Shown here piece by piece: positions 9,544-21,087 of a stretch of 64,000 bases of DNA. The DNA lies in the NCBI RefSeq assembly GCF_016545825.1, contig NC_052621.1, forward strand, positions 20,358,440 to 20,422,439, in the 5' to 3' direction. How positions within the stretch are numbered: position 1 is the first letter of the stretch; every line of letters begins with the position of its first letter. Both the position numbers and the translations under genes were made by a program. Under the pieces are notes generated by a model. That model was given only the letters and a program-made list of their open reading frames with translations. It was not told the DNA's origin and ran no database searches. Source of the stretch: Eucalyptus grandis. Its lineage: Eukaryota > Streptophyta > Magnoliopsida > Myrtales > Myrtaceae.

Positions 9544-12500
9544 TAAAAGCAATTGTTCATTGATTTAAGTATCCGTGCTCTTGTTAAGATTTGAGATTCT
9601 CGTCCTTGTTAATTTCTCTATTAATAAGTTGCAATAGTCTTTTGACGGGCTATCAAATTTGACTTCCTTTCGCCATAGTCAAACTGTGACTTTATATTTC
9701 TCAATTAAATATAGTCTTTATTTCTTCTCAACACAATACTCAGTTGCCTCCTCTCTTGTTATGGAGAATTGGTCACAAATTGATCCATCTTTGACCTAAA
9801 AATATTGCAATAGAATGCTATATCCTCTGCAAATGCAATATGGTTCAGCTGAAATTTTAGGTCGAATGCTGACTTCTAGTTAGTGTGGGCAAACCGCAAA
9901 GTTTAGAAGTACATGACAAACTGACTTTAAGTCCTAGGAAAGTGTTGCTCAAAAATAGCATAAGCTATTGGAAGCACTCTAATTTTTCTAATGATAAGTA
10001 ATTGAACCACTATATAACTCATAGTACAAAAGTAACTCTTTCACAGGAGTAGGATTTAAAAAAAAACACCTGTCAATGGTTCTTCCAGTTAAAATGAGAG
10101 GGAAATAATATCTAAAATAGTTGCCAACACCAAAATGTTCACTAAGCTGCTGTACTCTAGCTGAATCTGAAAGAATCAGAGCTTTCCAGAGTTGACAATA
10201 GTCCATTCTAAATTGCTCATCCAGTCGTTTGTAGATCCCATGATCAAGAATAACTGTGTAGGAGAAAATACTTGAGTGGCTTCGTGTATTCAAAGATTCG
10301 CTTGTGAAAACTTCAATGGGAAATGTATTAAAGAGATAAAAATCTATATTAGCCCTGACCTAAAGAAAATCCAGATTTGTCCTCTGGAGAAACTAATATA
10401 TTACCGGGGTGAGATCTCCATGCACGAACCCATGAACAAATATCATTTCAGCAAAGACTTCCACCAGTATTCTTTCAACATTAAAGGCATAACTAAGCAA
10501 ACTATCATAATCAAGAGAAAACCATCAGATTCACAATAAAAAAAACAGAGAGGTTTTGTCAGGGGATTCACAGTTAATTTGATATAATACAATCTTTCTT
10601 TGATGTAAGCATAACTTAGAAATTAATATACAAGTGCAACACTAGCAGATTGCAATGCTTGTATATTAACAGTTTCGAGTTGATCTGATGTTGGGACCAA
10701 TTTCACAGATGTTGATATTAAAGGTATAACTCGATATGGTTGATGAAAAAGTAAGTCACAAGTGTTGTTATGGCAATAGTTGAGAATAACTAATTTCCCT
10801 CAGTTGCATCTCAGTCTACATTTCTATAATGTCCTTCTTTGTCACAGCAAATTGAAAAAAAAAAGAAAAAAAATCTAGTCCCTTTCTCTGTCTCTCTTTT
10901 GCATAATAAAATCCATTCTACAGTTTTAAACTGCTAAAAGTAATAAAGGTCAAACCTATATATTATTGAATGATTGAACCCTCAGCACTATGCTTTCAGA
11001 TCAGTTGAAATCTCACACAAAATTGACATTATTACTGGGTGTCCTTAACTTTAAGCATTTGGAGACAAATGCGAGTTAACAAAGCTATAACTAGTTGCTG
11101 ATGAGGGAAGACAACAAAATTTTGTTGGATCTATTCCCATCTTCTCCATATATTCTAAATCATCAAACTACACATTCAAGAAACTTATCGTCAAAACACA
11201 CACGTGCACGCACGCACATAGCTACAGCATTAAGACGAGGTGACCCACGCTCCTAGGTGCTCGGACAAGGCAAGATTACACAGGTTGCTGTCCCTGACCA
11301 ATCTAGGAGATTCAATTTAGGAATGCAACAAGCAATGAAGCCCCCAGCTATTTCCACAGCACAAATGGCAGTGGACATGGCTTTTAGATTAAAAAGCAAA
11401 AGTATCCTAACTAGTACATTAATGCAGAATCCAAAAACCCTGTGTCTGTTTTCCTCAGATTCCAGAATCTGACCCGTTATTTGGTTTTTATATCCACCTT
11501 CATGTACATAGATTGAAGTTATCCCTGCTTATACCCATTTTAATTAATTGCATTCTCTTGAAAAGTTAGAAATTTCAGACTTTACCTGTCTTTGTATTTC
11601 ATTGCGTGGTAGCAAATGGGCATGATGCGGATTTGTTTTATGCAAAATATCATTTGTCTGATGTATTTTTCCAGGTTGCTTTTGCTCAGGTTGCCTTTCT
11701 GGTACGTTGGTGCTTTTGCTCGGGTTCCTGAGAGGAACCTGTGTCGATGCTTTTCCTTGTCACGGGACAAGGTTACGTTCATGTTTAATTGGACTATCTC
11801 TGTCCTCTTCGCTCTTTACTTTGATTTGTTCTTTCTTGCCTTGATGGTTGATTTTCTTCTTTGCACGTCCGTGAATGATGCCTTAGACGGTCCCTCGTCT
11901 TATTAAGGCGATAACATAAGTGCTAATCAACGACTTTGATAGAAGATTTATCATGCATGCAGTAAGTTCTCCATCTATACTTATTGGGTTGCTCGTATCT
12001 CCATAATAATTTTGCTTAGAAGACATCGTCTAGTTTCATGCTTTTTAACATTTATAACTTTCGAAGGTCATTCACACAATTGTCGTATGACAAACGATTG
12101 CTCTTTTTAAGTACTTTTTTGTAAATAGCAAACACATCTAGGCAAACATACCTACAAGCCAAGTGAGGTTGCAATGAGGAAAGAATATGATATCAAGGGG
12201 CTCGTTATCTGCATCGGAAGGTAGGAGGGAGGTGTTTGGCTCATTACTAAGAAAAACTTTCAAACAATTTTGGCTTAAAATTGCTAAAGTAAATGTCAAG
12301 CATTTTATGTGGCACGATTATCATTAAATAGTCATTCTTTTCATCATGATAACAATATTGTCATGAAATGGCATCTTACGTTGGTATTATCTGCATTGAC
12401 TATGTTTTATTTCATTTGCCTTTATTTTACTTTATTTTAGATAAATAAAATTTTAATAAAATAATTTAAAAAAATAATGATCGAAAGGGAAAAGGGGTAC

Positions 12501-12808
12501 AGCCCCTTTTCTTCTTTCTCTTTTCCCTTTCGCCTATTCCCCTTTCCCCACTAAGGCCCCCTCTCTCCCTTCTCTCCCTTCTTCTTCCCTGCACCGTACG
12601 CAAGGACTGACGGACCGGACAGAGCAGAGAGTAGGCGCAGAGCAGAGCATACCCCTGAGAATTTGTACGAGAACGATGACCGCGCCCTGTCAACCGAGCC
12701 TCTGAATGGAGCGAACAAACAACAAACAACAGGCGTTTTAAAAATAGGGATGATATGGTGTTTGTTCTGGTGCTCCTTCTCTAAGCCTAATTCTTTTCTC
12801 CAACAGCC
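9544..12808. other. Intergenic with three locally duplicated tracts
   Basis: No gene is supported. 9550-9930 matches 54570-54890 (gagattctcgtccttgtta, then a tcctctgcaaatgc-like end). About 9960-10060 is a degraded copy of the tract at 28040-28110 and 53990-54070 (ggaagcactctaatt...aaccactatata). 11560-12060 matches 60930-61270. Elsewhere the sequence is AT-rich with short open frames that lack domains. 12470-12730 is a pyrimidine-rich patch just before the next candidate. Confidence 0.55.
11560..12060 (+). repeat. Dispersed duplicate of the tract at 60930-61270
   Basis: Shared words in the same order include cttgaaaagttgga/ttagaaattt, attgcgtggtagcaaat, cggatttgtttt, gcttttgctcaggttg, gatgcttttccttgt and ttttgcttagaa.acatcgtctag. 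At 60.9 kb the tract follows a membrane-protein pseudogene, so this copy is probably the 3' end of a lost member of that family. The open frame 11616-11906 is hydrophobic but unsupported. Confidence 0.7.
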
Positions 12809-13036
12809 ATGGCATTAGTAATGGAAATCGAAGGACTAAAGATTACTGATATTACTCACTTTGATGTCATAGATTATTTAAGTCTCACGACATCTAAAAT
12901 CGAAGGAGTACGTGGTTTCGATAAGGTCGAGCAACTGGCTCCATTCATCCCATTTGATTTAGTCACACTCACTAGTTCATTGAAATTTGAGAGAATGAAG
13001 CTCATTGATATGATTTTACAAAATCATTTAGGTTGA
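12809..13036 (+). CDS. Small ORF, 75 aa, doubtful
   Basis: The frame opens at an ATG in a good plant context (cagccATGGC) and encodes MALVMEIEGLKITDITHFDV. It closes after 75 codons with no recognised domain, signal peptide or membrane helix. The residue mix is protein-like rather than low-complexity, so it may be a first exon or a relic. I cannot name it. Confidence 0.25.
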   Translation: MALVMEIEGLKITDITHFDVIDYLSLTTSKIEGVRGFDKVEQLAPFIPFDLVTLTSSLKFERMKLIDMILQNHLG

Positions 13037-13620
13037 TTCTAGGTCAATTTTAGGAATATTCGGTTCAATTCTTGATTCTAATTTTTCGAAATAAGATTCT
13101 TATCGGGATTCGTTTTATCAGAAGCCACAAATTAAAAAATTCAAAGGGATCTAAATTCCAAATGAGTATGTGTAAACAATTTCGAAAACAAAAAGAAAAG
13201 AATTCATCCCTCATAAAATGGCCAATTTAACGTTTTATTTGTGTGACAACTAATTTAGTATGAGAAAATTACCTTATGTTGTTTTTTTTTCTTTTGATGC
13301 AAAAATTATTTTATGTCATTGATGATGCATTTGCGATTGCAAATATTTAAAAGACTCCGGAACAAAAAGCATTTTTACCCGGTAGTCCTCTCCTAAAGTA
13401 GGCCACGCGTAAATTCTTTATTGGCTATTAGTCTCTCATGCATTTGTATCTTTTAATTTATCTAAATATGTAGAGAGTTCACCCTCACCCTCAAAAGATT
13501 ATCATTTAAAATTTCATTTATTTGACAATTACGGATCCCTCGGTAGCCCCCCCTTTTTTTTGAAAGATAATGTTTTAAATTTTTATTTACTTGTATGTAA
13601 ATTTTACTCAATTTTGACCG
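13037..13620. other. AT-rich intergenic sequence
   Basis: Nothing recognisable. It ends at the outer boundary of the AT-rich MITE-like element and of the first palindrome. Confidence 0.5.
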
Positions 13621-13621
13621 G

Positions 13622-14692
13622 GGACCCTATTTGGTTCAGCATTTGGAATACTCATTTGGGCTCTAAAGTCTCTTGACCAAATGCAAAAGTGTTTGGTTCA
13701 TTTTTTTACGCGACTTTGGCGAGATGCAATTGCATCTCCAAGTGGCTCTAAGGGCCTTTAGCCCAATGCAGCTCTTGAGGTCCTTTGGAAAGTTGCATCT
13801 TTGGAATGCAACTTCCGGTATTGTTCTTTATCTCTCTGGTGGAGAAGTTGATTGGCCGCCTGAATAAAAATAAATATAAAAATAACTATGTTTATATTTT
13901 TATGTAAAAATATATTTTTATATTTTATGTTTATTTTTATATAAAAATATAAACATATCTATTTTTTTATATTTTTCGTTTATATTTTTATATAAAAATA
14001 TGTTTATATAAAAAATATAAACATATTTTTTATTCAGGCTATTTTATATATATTTTATATAGATATAAACATATCTATTTTTTATATAAATATATTTTAT
14101 GTTTAATAAATAAATATATATTTATAAATATAAATATATCTATTTTTATATATTTTATGTTTATATTTTTATATAAAAATATGTTTATATAAAAAATATA
14201 AACATATTTTTATTCAGGCTATTTATATCTATTTTTTATATAAATATATTTTATGTTTAATAAATAAATATATATTTATAAATATAAACATATATATTTT
14301 TTCTCCGATTGTCTTTATATAAATATATATTTATATAAACATATCTATTTTTATATATAGTTTATGTTTAATAAATATATTTTATGTTTATATTTTTATA
14401 TTCTTTAAATAAAAATATGTTTATATAAAAAATATAAACATATTTTTTATTCGGGCGGTTCGACCGTCGGATTCGGCGGTCCGGTGGCCGGACTTCAAAA
14501 AAATATAAATACATTTTTGCTTTTTTAATTTAATAAAAATTAATTACAAATGCAAATTTTACCAAACGGTATTTTGGCCAAAGTTGTTTGTCAATGCAAA
14601 TTTTACCAAACGACATTTGCCTTTGGAAAACCCCATTCACCCAAAGGTATTTGTAGAAATACATTCCCCAAAAGCTGAACCAAACGGGCCAT
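13622..14692. mobile_element. AT-rich MITE-like element, left copy
   Basis: Termini read CCCTATTTGGTTCAGCATTT and, reversed, GGCCCGTTTGGTTCAGCTTT, so it has imperfect terminal inverted repeats. The body is almost pure A/T, built of atatgtttatataaaaaata words and their complements. The exception is a short GC-rich island near 14455-14490 (ggcggttcgaccgtcgg). It has no coding capacity. The right-arm copy is at 29317-30324. I could not define a clean target duplication. Confidence 0.72.
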
Positions 14693-15097
14693 GAGCACTA
14701 CATCGATAATAAATAGCGAACAACAAAAAAAAAAAAAAAAATCAATGAAAGATTTTCTTGAGACATGTTGCATGTTCTGCTGCTATGTAGGCAATAAATT
14801 ATAGAAAAAAAATGCTCCAATAATTGATGGAGGAAAGGACGGGACGAGAATAGAGCACATGTAATCGAGTTACCTCTCTCCTGCTCCTCCCTCCTCCTTC
14901 ACCTCTCTCACTTCCAGACTCGCTCGCTAGCTGGCCCCTTCCTCCCTCCACCTTAACCTCACCTCTCTCCCTCCTCCGTAACCGCACCCCTCTCCCTCTC
15001 TTTTCTGTTCAGCTCTCTCCCTCCTCCTTCGCCTCCTCCCTCCTCCATCGCCTCTCTCCGTCCTCGTTCAGTCATCCTCCTCTCCAGCTCCTTCCTC

Positions 15098-15594
15098 ATG
15101 GCATCGTCCTAGACTGTGATTAAAAGCCTTAAGAATGATATTACCGAACTGAACAAAGCGATGGATGACGAATGGCACCGGGGCGAGATGATGTTGGGAA
15201 TCTTCATCTCCGCGGTGGGACTCATTCTTGGTCACGTCCACCCCAAAGGGCTCGAATGCCGCCACTTTTGGATGCCACTCGTACTCACGGTCGTGGTTGC
15301 AACACCATTTGGTTTGATGTTCCTGAAGAGGGTCTACCGAATCACCAGGCTAAAAGCGAAACTTGGGCACAAGAAGCAGTGGTTGCAGCATGTCAAGCAA
15401 ATGGAGTCATCGACGTCGCCGGCGCTGGAACAACACGGGCAGGAAGAGGAAGCGTTCGAGGTGGTGCTGGAGGCAAAGTGCATGATCTGTACCTGGGAGG
15501 CCAGCGGGACGGTATTTTATTTTTTTTGCTCTTCATAGAGGTGATAGGTTTAACATCCTTTGGTTTGGCCTGTGGCTTCAAGTATGTGAAGTAG
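15098..15594 (+). pseudogene. Small multi-pass membrane protein, copy A (inactivated)
   Basis: The ATG at 15098 is followed by TAG at codon 5 (15110-15112), where copy B has CAG. After that the frame runs through DDEWHRGEMMLGIFISAVG, a first membrane helix, a short loop (HPKGLECRHFW), a second helix (MPLVLTVVVATPFGLMFL) and a basic RLKAKLGHKKQW segment. It then has a Glu-rich stretch and a third hydrophobic segment near the end (IGLTSFGLACGFKYVK, stop 15592-15594). An extra base near residue 130 and a longer T-run break the frame before that last segment. The ancestral product would be about 165 aa. It is unknown to me by family. The LTR element inserted 11 bp after the stop. Confidence 0.75.
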
Positions 15595-15605
15595 GAAATA
15601 TCTGG

Positions 15606-18407
15606 TGTTGACACCTAATTTAGATTAATTTTTAGAAAATAAAAGATTAGAGGGAAATTTTGAAAAGAAATTTTGAATTCAAAATAATTCAACAGTCGGA
15701 TTTTGGAGCCATTTCTTTGTTGGAGAAATTGAGCGAAAATCTCCACCGGCGAGAGGTTGAGCAAAAATCTCTACCGGCGAAACAAACTCGAATTTTCGCT
15801 TTATAAATAGAGGGGTTCTTCTTCACCTTTCGGGGGAGCGAAGGTTATTTTTCGTCAAAAATTGAAAAGTGAAGAAAATAAAAAAAAGAGGAGAAAGAGA
15901 GAGTACGAAAGCGAGAGGAGAGTGTGCAAATGCGAGAGGAAAAAGTGAAAAGGAAAGGAAAAAGCCAAAGCGAGAGGGGAAGAAGTGATGGGACATTTCT
16001 GTTCATCTTCTTCCCCACATTTGCTGCCCAATCGTGAGTTTCTCTTCACCGCGCTGCGCTCGCATCGCCGGTCTCCACCAGCCATCGTCGCGCCGACTCA
16101 CGACGACCCAAGTGCCGACGCCCGGCGACACCACCGCGCACGCAACCCGCGACATTGCCGATTCGAACCGGCCCACACCTCCGCTGTTGCTGCGTCCGCG
16201 ACCACCCGGTGCTCGACGCCCGACGACCGCACCCTGCACCCAGCGAGCTCGTCCCGACGCCGCTGCAACGACCACCGCCGCAAGTCTCCTCCCGTGACGC
16301 CGGCTGCGGCAGCACCGACGTCCTCCCCCGCTTTCCGTTTGCCGCCGGTGATAGCTCCGCCATTGCTCCCTATCCCGAGCCACCATCGCCCGACGACCTC
16401 TCGTTCGTGATCTACCCGGCCCCTCGCCGACGCTTGCTGAGGCTGTGCCGCTCCCGACCGCGGCGGCTCGAACCAGATCTGCACCACTGCGCCCGCCTCT
16501 GCGGCGCCCGGACCTCCCGCGCTCGCCCGCCCGACGCCGCGTCACCTTTGCTCGACCCGGTGCCCGACGATTCCCCTTTGCCGTCGCGAGCACCACAGAA
16601 CCCGCGCCGGCCATCGCAACCTGCTGCTGCCCGGCGCGACGCCGGAGCTCGAAGCCCGCCGCTCTGCTCCGAGTTCCATTGCTGACCCGCGACGTCGGAA
16701 CCGAGCTGCCACACACCCGTGAGACGCCACCTCTGCCGGACCATCACCGTACCTCCGGGAGCTCTCCACCGGTGCTCGCCTCAACCTAAATCAGTCCCAG
16801 TAGCCCGACGTCCCTGTACCCGACGTTGCTGCTCCTCGCTTCTTTGTTGCGCGCCCGAACAGAGCCATCTCGCTGCCTCTTTGTTTTGCAGTGCAGTTCT
16901 TGCCGAACCTCGCCGGAGCTCCAACGGACAGCCCTTGTTCCGAACGGCAACCCATCACCGAACCACCAGCTGCTCCTCGCCATTCCTCAAGCCAACCGTG
17001 AGTTGGACTAGGTGATTTTCTAGATATTTGATTTCATGTTTTGTTTTTATTCTAACTTGATTTATTTTGATTTATTATCTGATTAGGAAATTTGCCATAT
17101 TAAGCCATGATAATCAAAAATATTGAACCGCGAGACAGCGGGTTAGATTTTTGATTATTTCAACTTTTTATGACAAATTTATGGTTTGCTTTGCATTATT
17201 GACTTGCGTTAAAATATGTCATTGATATACATTGATGAATTATATTTTGGTGCGTCATCATTATTTGCTCCTCACATATTATGCATATCTAGAATTTAAG
17301 TACTTAGGTCCATATGCATTTTATATTCAAAGCTTTGCATTTTTTAGATTCATGTAGAATTAGGATGATTTTCCTTTAATAAAACCAAAACGTAAAAAAA
17401 ATATAAAATAAAACAAAAAAAAAATTGTTATTTAGGTTATATAGATTTCATAATGTCCATACCATATGTTGCACCTTAGTTAGTGGGTCGTAGGTTAATG
17501 TTTTAATATTCTCGTTGTGTAATTTTTAATAAAAAAACAAAGATTAGTATTCCATCGTTATATTATTTTTTAAATAAGAATTATTAAGTCATATTAAAAA
17601 AGAAGAAGAAAACACAAAAGTCATTTCCTTGGTTAGTTAATAGGTTAATTCATAATTAATCTCATATCATCATTATTTAGCATAGGTTGCATATATGCAT
17701 TAAAAAATGAATCATCATAAAAAAAAAAATCATAAAAAAGAGCATGCATGTAGAAATATCATGTCATTCATCCCATATCATGTAGCATACGCATATTTAG
17801 GATTATAAAAATTAGATTGCATACATATAGTAATAAGTTTAAGTCATACCATATGAATTGCATCTCACATATCATTAAAGTAAAATCCATGCATATTAAA
17901 TTTAGATTAAGATTGCATATAATTAATTTTTTTTTAAAAAGAAAAAGAAAAAATTAGGTGTCATGTCATTTAGAAATCATGTTTAGGACATGCATTTTTA
18001 TTAGCATTTTTATTTGAATGTTATTTTATTGATTGCGCACCCGCATGACCACCATTTGCATGTTAGTAACTTAGGTTTAAATTAATCAACATTGCCTGCA
18101 AAATATTTTTTTTTTAAATTAAAATAAAAGGTACCGAAAGGGCGTTAGACTAATCTAGCGTAACCATGTCCCCGGACCTATTGAATCTCTGGTTCGTAAA
18201 AATAAAGTATTCTCCCATACTTTATTTGGGTTTCTAATCAACCCTAATTGATTAGTGGCGGCTCCAAATTGAATAGAATTGCATGTTTAAATAGATTAAT
18301 TTCAAGTCGCGATTGGTAAGACTTAGGAGGGTCCGAGCCAAGTCTTAGGACTTAGTAATCCATTAACCTAAACTTTAGGATTGCCCCTGAAAATTTAGGT
18401 CGCGACA
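15606..18407 (+). repeat. 5' LTR, about 2.8 kb
   Basis: TATA box TATAAATA is at 15802-15809, followed by a purine-rich stretch and a GC-rich leader of about 1 kb (16000-16990). The rest is AT-rich sequence ending GTCGCGACA. The GC-rich leader is open in many frames in both LTRs, but the frames differ between the two copies because of indels, so I do not call a protein. Confidence 0.92.
15802..15809 (+). promoter_or_regulatory. LTR TATA box
   Basis: TATAAATA in the context gctttataaatagagggg, duplicated in the 3' LTR at 24717-24724. It is the likely core promoter of the element, with transcription starting some 30 bp downstream. Confidence 0.7.
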
Positions 18408-18409
18408 GC

Positions 18410-18427
18410 TTGGCGACTATTTGGGAC
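18410..18427 (+). other. Likely primer binding site of the LTR element
   Basis: Two or three bases after the LTR end the sequence reads ttggcgactatttgggac. Sites of the TGGCGACT type occur in Tat/Ogre gypsy elements. The match beyond TGGCGACT has not been checked against a tRNA. Confidence 0.55.
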
Positions 18428-19065
18428 GAGTTAAAACTCATAGTGGACATAGGCCTGTTTTATTTTTTTAAGAAAAATATTTTGTTTGGCAGCATGGAAA
18501 CAAGGTACGCTCCTAACATAAAGTGTTAAATGTTTTTGCAGATTGGAGGTATAAGGGGAGTAGTCTTTGCTAACCCTTGTTTTGCAGGTTGGAGTTAAGG
18601 ATGAATGGTTGAACTATAGAAGTGTTGTTTGCAATTAAACTGTTGTGCATGTTTTATTGTTTTTATCACTACACTATAGCACACACAACCTGCTGCCGAA
18701 CCTGGGCTGCGATAGATTCTTAGGATGGTGTTGAGAATGATACTTCCTCTAAAGCGAGACCGTTATATAGAGGTTGACCTTCTCTTCCCGAAAGTTCTTC
18801 ATGGTGTCGAATGTGTTTGTCCATATCCGCGAGACTGCGTGATATTAGACATTTCATTCGGCGAGCCGGGTTAGGAGGACGACACGTTAATGCGAGGCGC
18901 AACGGTCAGATCATCCTCTTAGCTCCATTTTGTTAAGCCATCTAGATAGAAATCGAGCCTCGGGTCTCATGCGTGTGTCTATGTGATTGTCATCTCTTCC
19001 CGGTAAAAAGTAAGTTGTTTAAATTCTCGCTATTGCAATTTACTTACTTGCAATTTCGTTGGTCC

Positions 19066-20425
19066 ATGACACTAGGTTTCGTCGTCGGTCTTATTTTATA
19101 TGCAATGGGGAGATCCGATGTTCAATTCATTCCAACTCCCAAGATTGAGCTCAAAGGGTGGTGGAACAATTTAAGTAAAAAGGTCAAGATTATGTGGAGT
19201 CGATCTTTGGGACGGCTCATCCCCCTTTTGGATATCGGAGTCCATAGTGGTGTTTTGCAAGCTATATCGCACTTTTGGTGTCTCGAGACGGCTACATTTA
19301 TTTTCGGTAAGAATGAGCTAACTCCAACATTGGAAGAGTATAGCGTCATCATAGGAATGCCCCTTGAGACTGAACTTGTTAGGCCACCTCTTGGTATGGA
19401 ACCCACATCAATTTTATCTCAATTTTTAAGAATTAAAACTGATAAGGTTAAGAAAGTTTTGAAAGCTAATTGTAATGCATGCCCTTTCTCCTTTTTGGCT
19501 AATCATTTTTAAATCAGTCTTCAATGCGCCAAAAGGGTAGGATATTCATCTTAGCATTCTTTGGACTTATAATATTTCCTCATCGAAGAAATGCTATTAA
19601 TCCTTCGATTGCATGGGTGGTCAGACAAGCATGTGCTGGCATGAATTTTATAAACATGATCTTAGCTGAGACATTTTTATCCCTCAACCGTTTTAAACAA
19701 AATGGAGAAAAGGTCATGAATGCCTCTCTGAGCTTTTACAGATTTGGTTTCTTTCTCACATGAAGGAGTTTGGTCATTTCATGCGTCGAGGTGAAATTGA
19801 TGATTCTAGTTACCCAATAAAGAGATTTTCAATCTTCGAAAAAAAGTATACCGGAAAATCATTTTCCGATTGGGTGACTTTTCTTAAAAATCCAGATCTC
19901 AAGGGCTTCCTATGGTATGCTAAATGGTTCCATGTTAGCGTGGCTCGTTTCTCTCACAAGACAGATAATCCAATTCCACTGATGGGAATTATTGGTGCAA
20001 CATCTTACTATCCTTATAGAGTGGCCCGCCAGTATCGAGTGCTTCAAGATATCCCACCTCCTCTCCGAGTGGATCTGTTTCAAGCCCACTTCGTGCACAA
20101 GGATCACAAATACCTCGACGAGATCGAGCATCTTGAAAATGCATGGAAGGAATGCCATCCGGAAAAGATAGTGGTGCCTAGAAGATTGAAAGGAAATGAG
20201 AAGATTTTTCATGCCTCGGATTATTATATCCATCATCACGAGATCCCTCAAGCTCTACTTCCCGTGATACCCGAAGTGACCATGAAGCCCACTCGTAAAG
20301 CACAAATTGAAAATCTTGAAGAAACGGTGGAAAGGAAAGAAGCTCGTATTTCTGAGTTGGTTCGACAGAACAAGAAGCTTCGAAAGACTGTGATCTCCCA
20401 ATTGTATATAGAAAAGAGTCGCTAG
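19066..20425 (+). pseudogene. DUF7745-like protein of the LTR element (ORF1), frameshifted
   Basis: Reading starts at MTLGFVVGLIL and passes GRLIPLLDIGVHSGVLQA and FGKNELTPTLEEYSVIIGMP, the part that resembles plant DUF7745/plant-mobile-domain proteins found in Tat/Ogre elements. A frameshift near 19500 leads to MRQKGRIFILAFFGLIIF, another near 19760 to the frame of MKEFGHFMRRGEIDDSS. That frame continues through FLWYAKWFHVSVARF and YYPYRVARQYRVLQDIP to a coiled coil (LEETVERKEARISELVRQNK) and a stop at 20423-20425. Its function in these elements is not established. The breaks suggest a relic, though single-base shifts make the protein recognisable over about 450 residues. Confidence 0.75.
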
Positions 20426-20663
20426 ATTTAAGAGTTTAATTCGAGCTTTATGATTGATGTTTTAGGAATTTAATTTCCTAGGGAGTTATGTTAGCATTTT
20501 AAGTTGATGTCTTTGGAATTTGATTTCACTTAATAAAATAAGCGATTGACCGTTGTCATGGACCAATCTCATTTGTTATGATACTTACTGTATTATTTTT
20601 ACATTGACAGGTGACAACACGGCTAATCCAAGATCACCAATCCTTACTCGTTCTAGGACAACA

Positions 20664-21087
20664 ATGGCTGGCAACACCGAACAAACACGTGTTCTGAACA
20701 AGCTCGTGTTGCTCTTGAATCGAGATGAAGCAAGTCCTGAATGTTCTTGAGCAGCTCTCTAAGCAAATCGACTCTCTCCAAGCAAACATTGCCCCACAAG
20801 CTCCGCAAGTTGAAGTGGTGTTACCACAACATACTCCTGTGGCCGATTTGAGAGATAAAGAAGTGATGGACACCACAGGGCAACCAAGTGGCAAATTCGA
20901 TTATTATGTAAAGTATTCAGCTCCTCCCAGCTCCTACTTCGACCCACGGGATATCATCCCAGATGGATGGGGTGGCATAAATGATCCCGCACCTCCAAAG
21001 ATTGAGAGCTCTGATGATGCACTCAAGGGAATGACTAAACTATTCAAAGAGAATTTAGTGTTTGTCATCGACAAAGCTCGAGAGTAG
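20664..21087 (+). pseudogene. gag: gag N-terminal stub of the LTR element
   Basis: MAGNTEQTRVLNKLVLLLN starts at 20664. A shift near 20735 moves to the frame LEQLSKQIDSLQANIAPQAP, a coiled-coil-like start typical of the gag of this group. A Pro/Ser/Tyr-rich linker follows (YYVKYSAPPSSYFDPRD), then FKENLVFVIDKARE and a stop. The capsid domain proper, zinc knuckle and all of pol are missing after this point. Confidence 0.65.

Noticed and set aside
13870..14460. Centromeric or matrix-attachment-like AT-rich DNA
   Set aside because: It lies within terminal inverted repeats and recurs in the other arm, so a MITE-like element explains it.
16000..16990. Pro/Arg/Ser-rich frames in the LTR leader (also 24784-25930, up to 282 codons)
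   Set aside because: The two LTR copies do not keep the same frame because of indels. The composition is that of GC-rich non-coding leader. No domain is visible.
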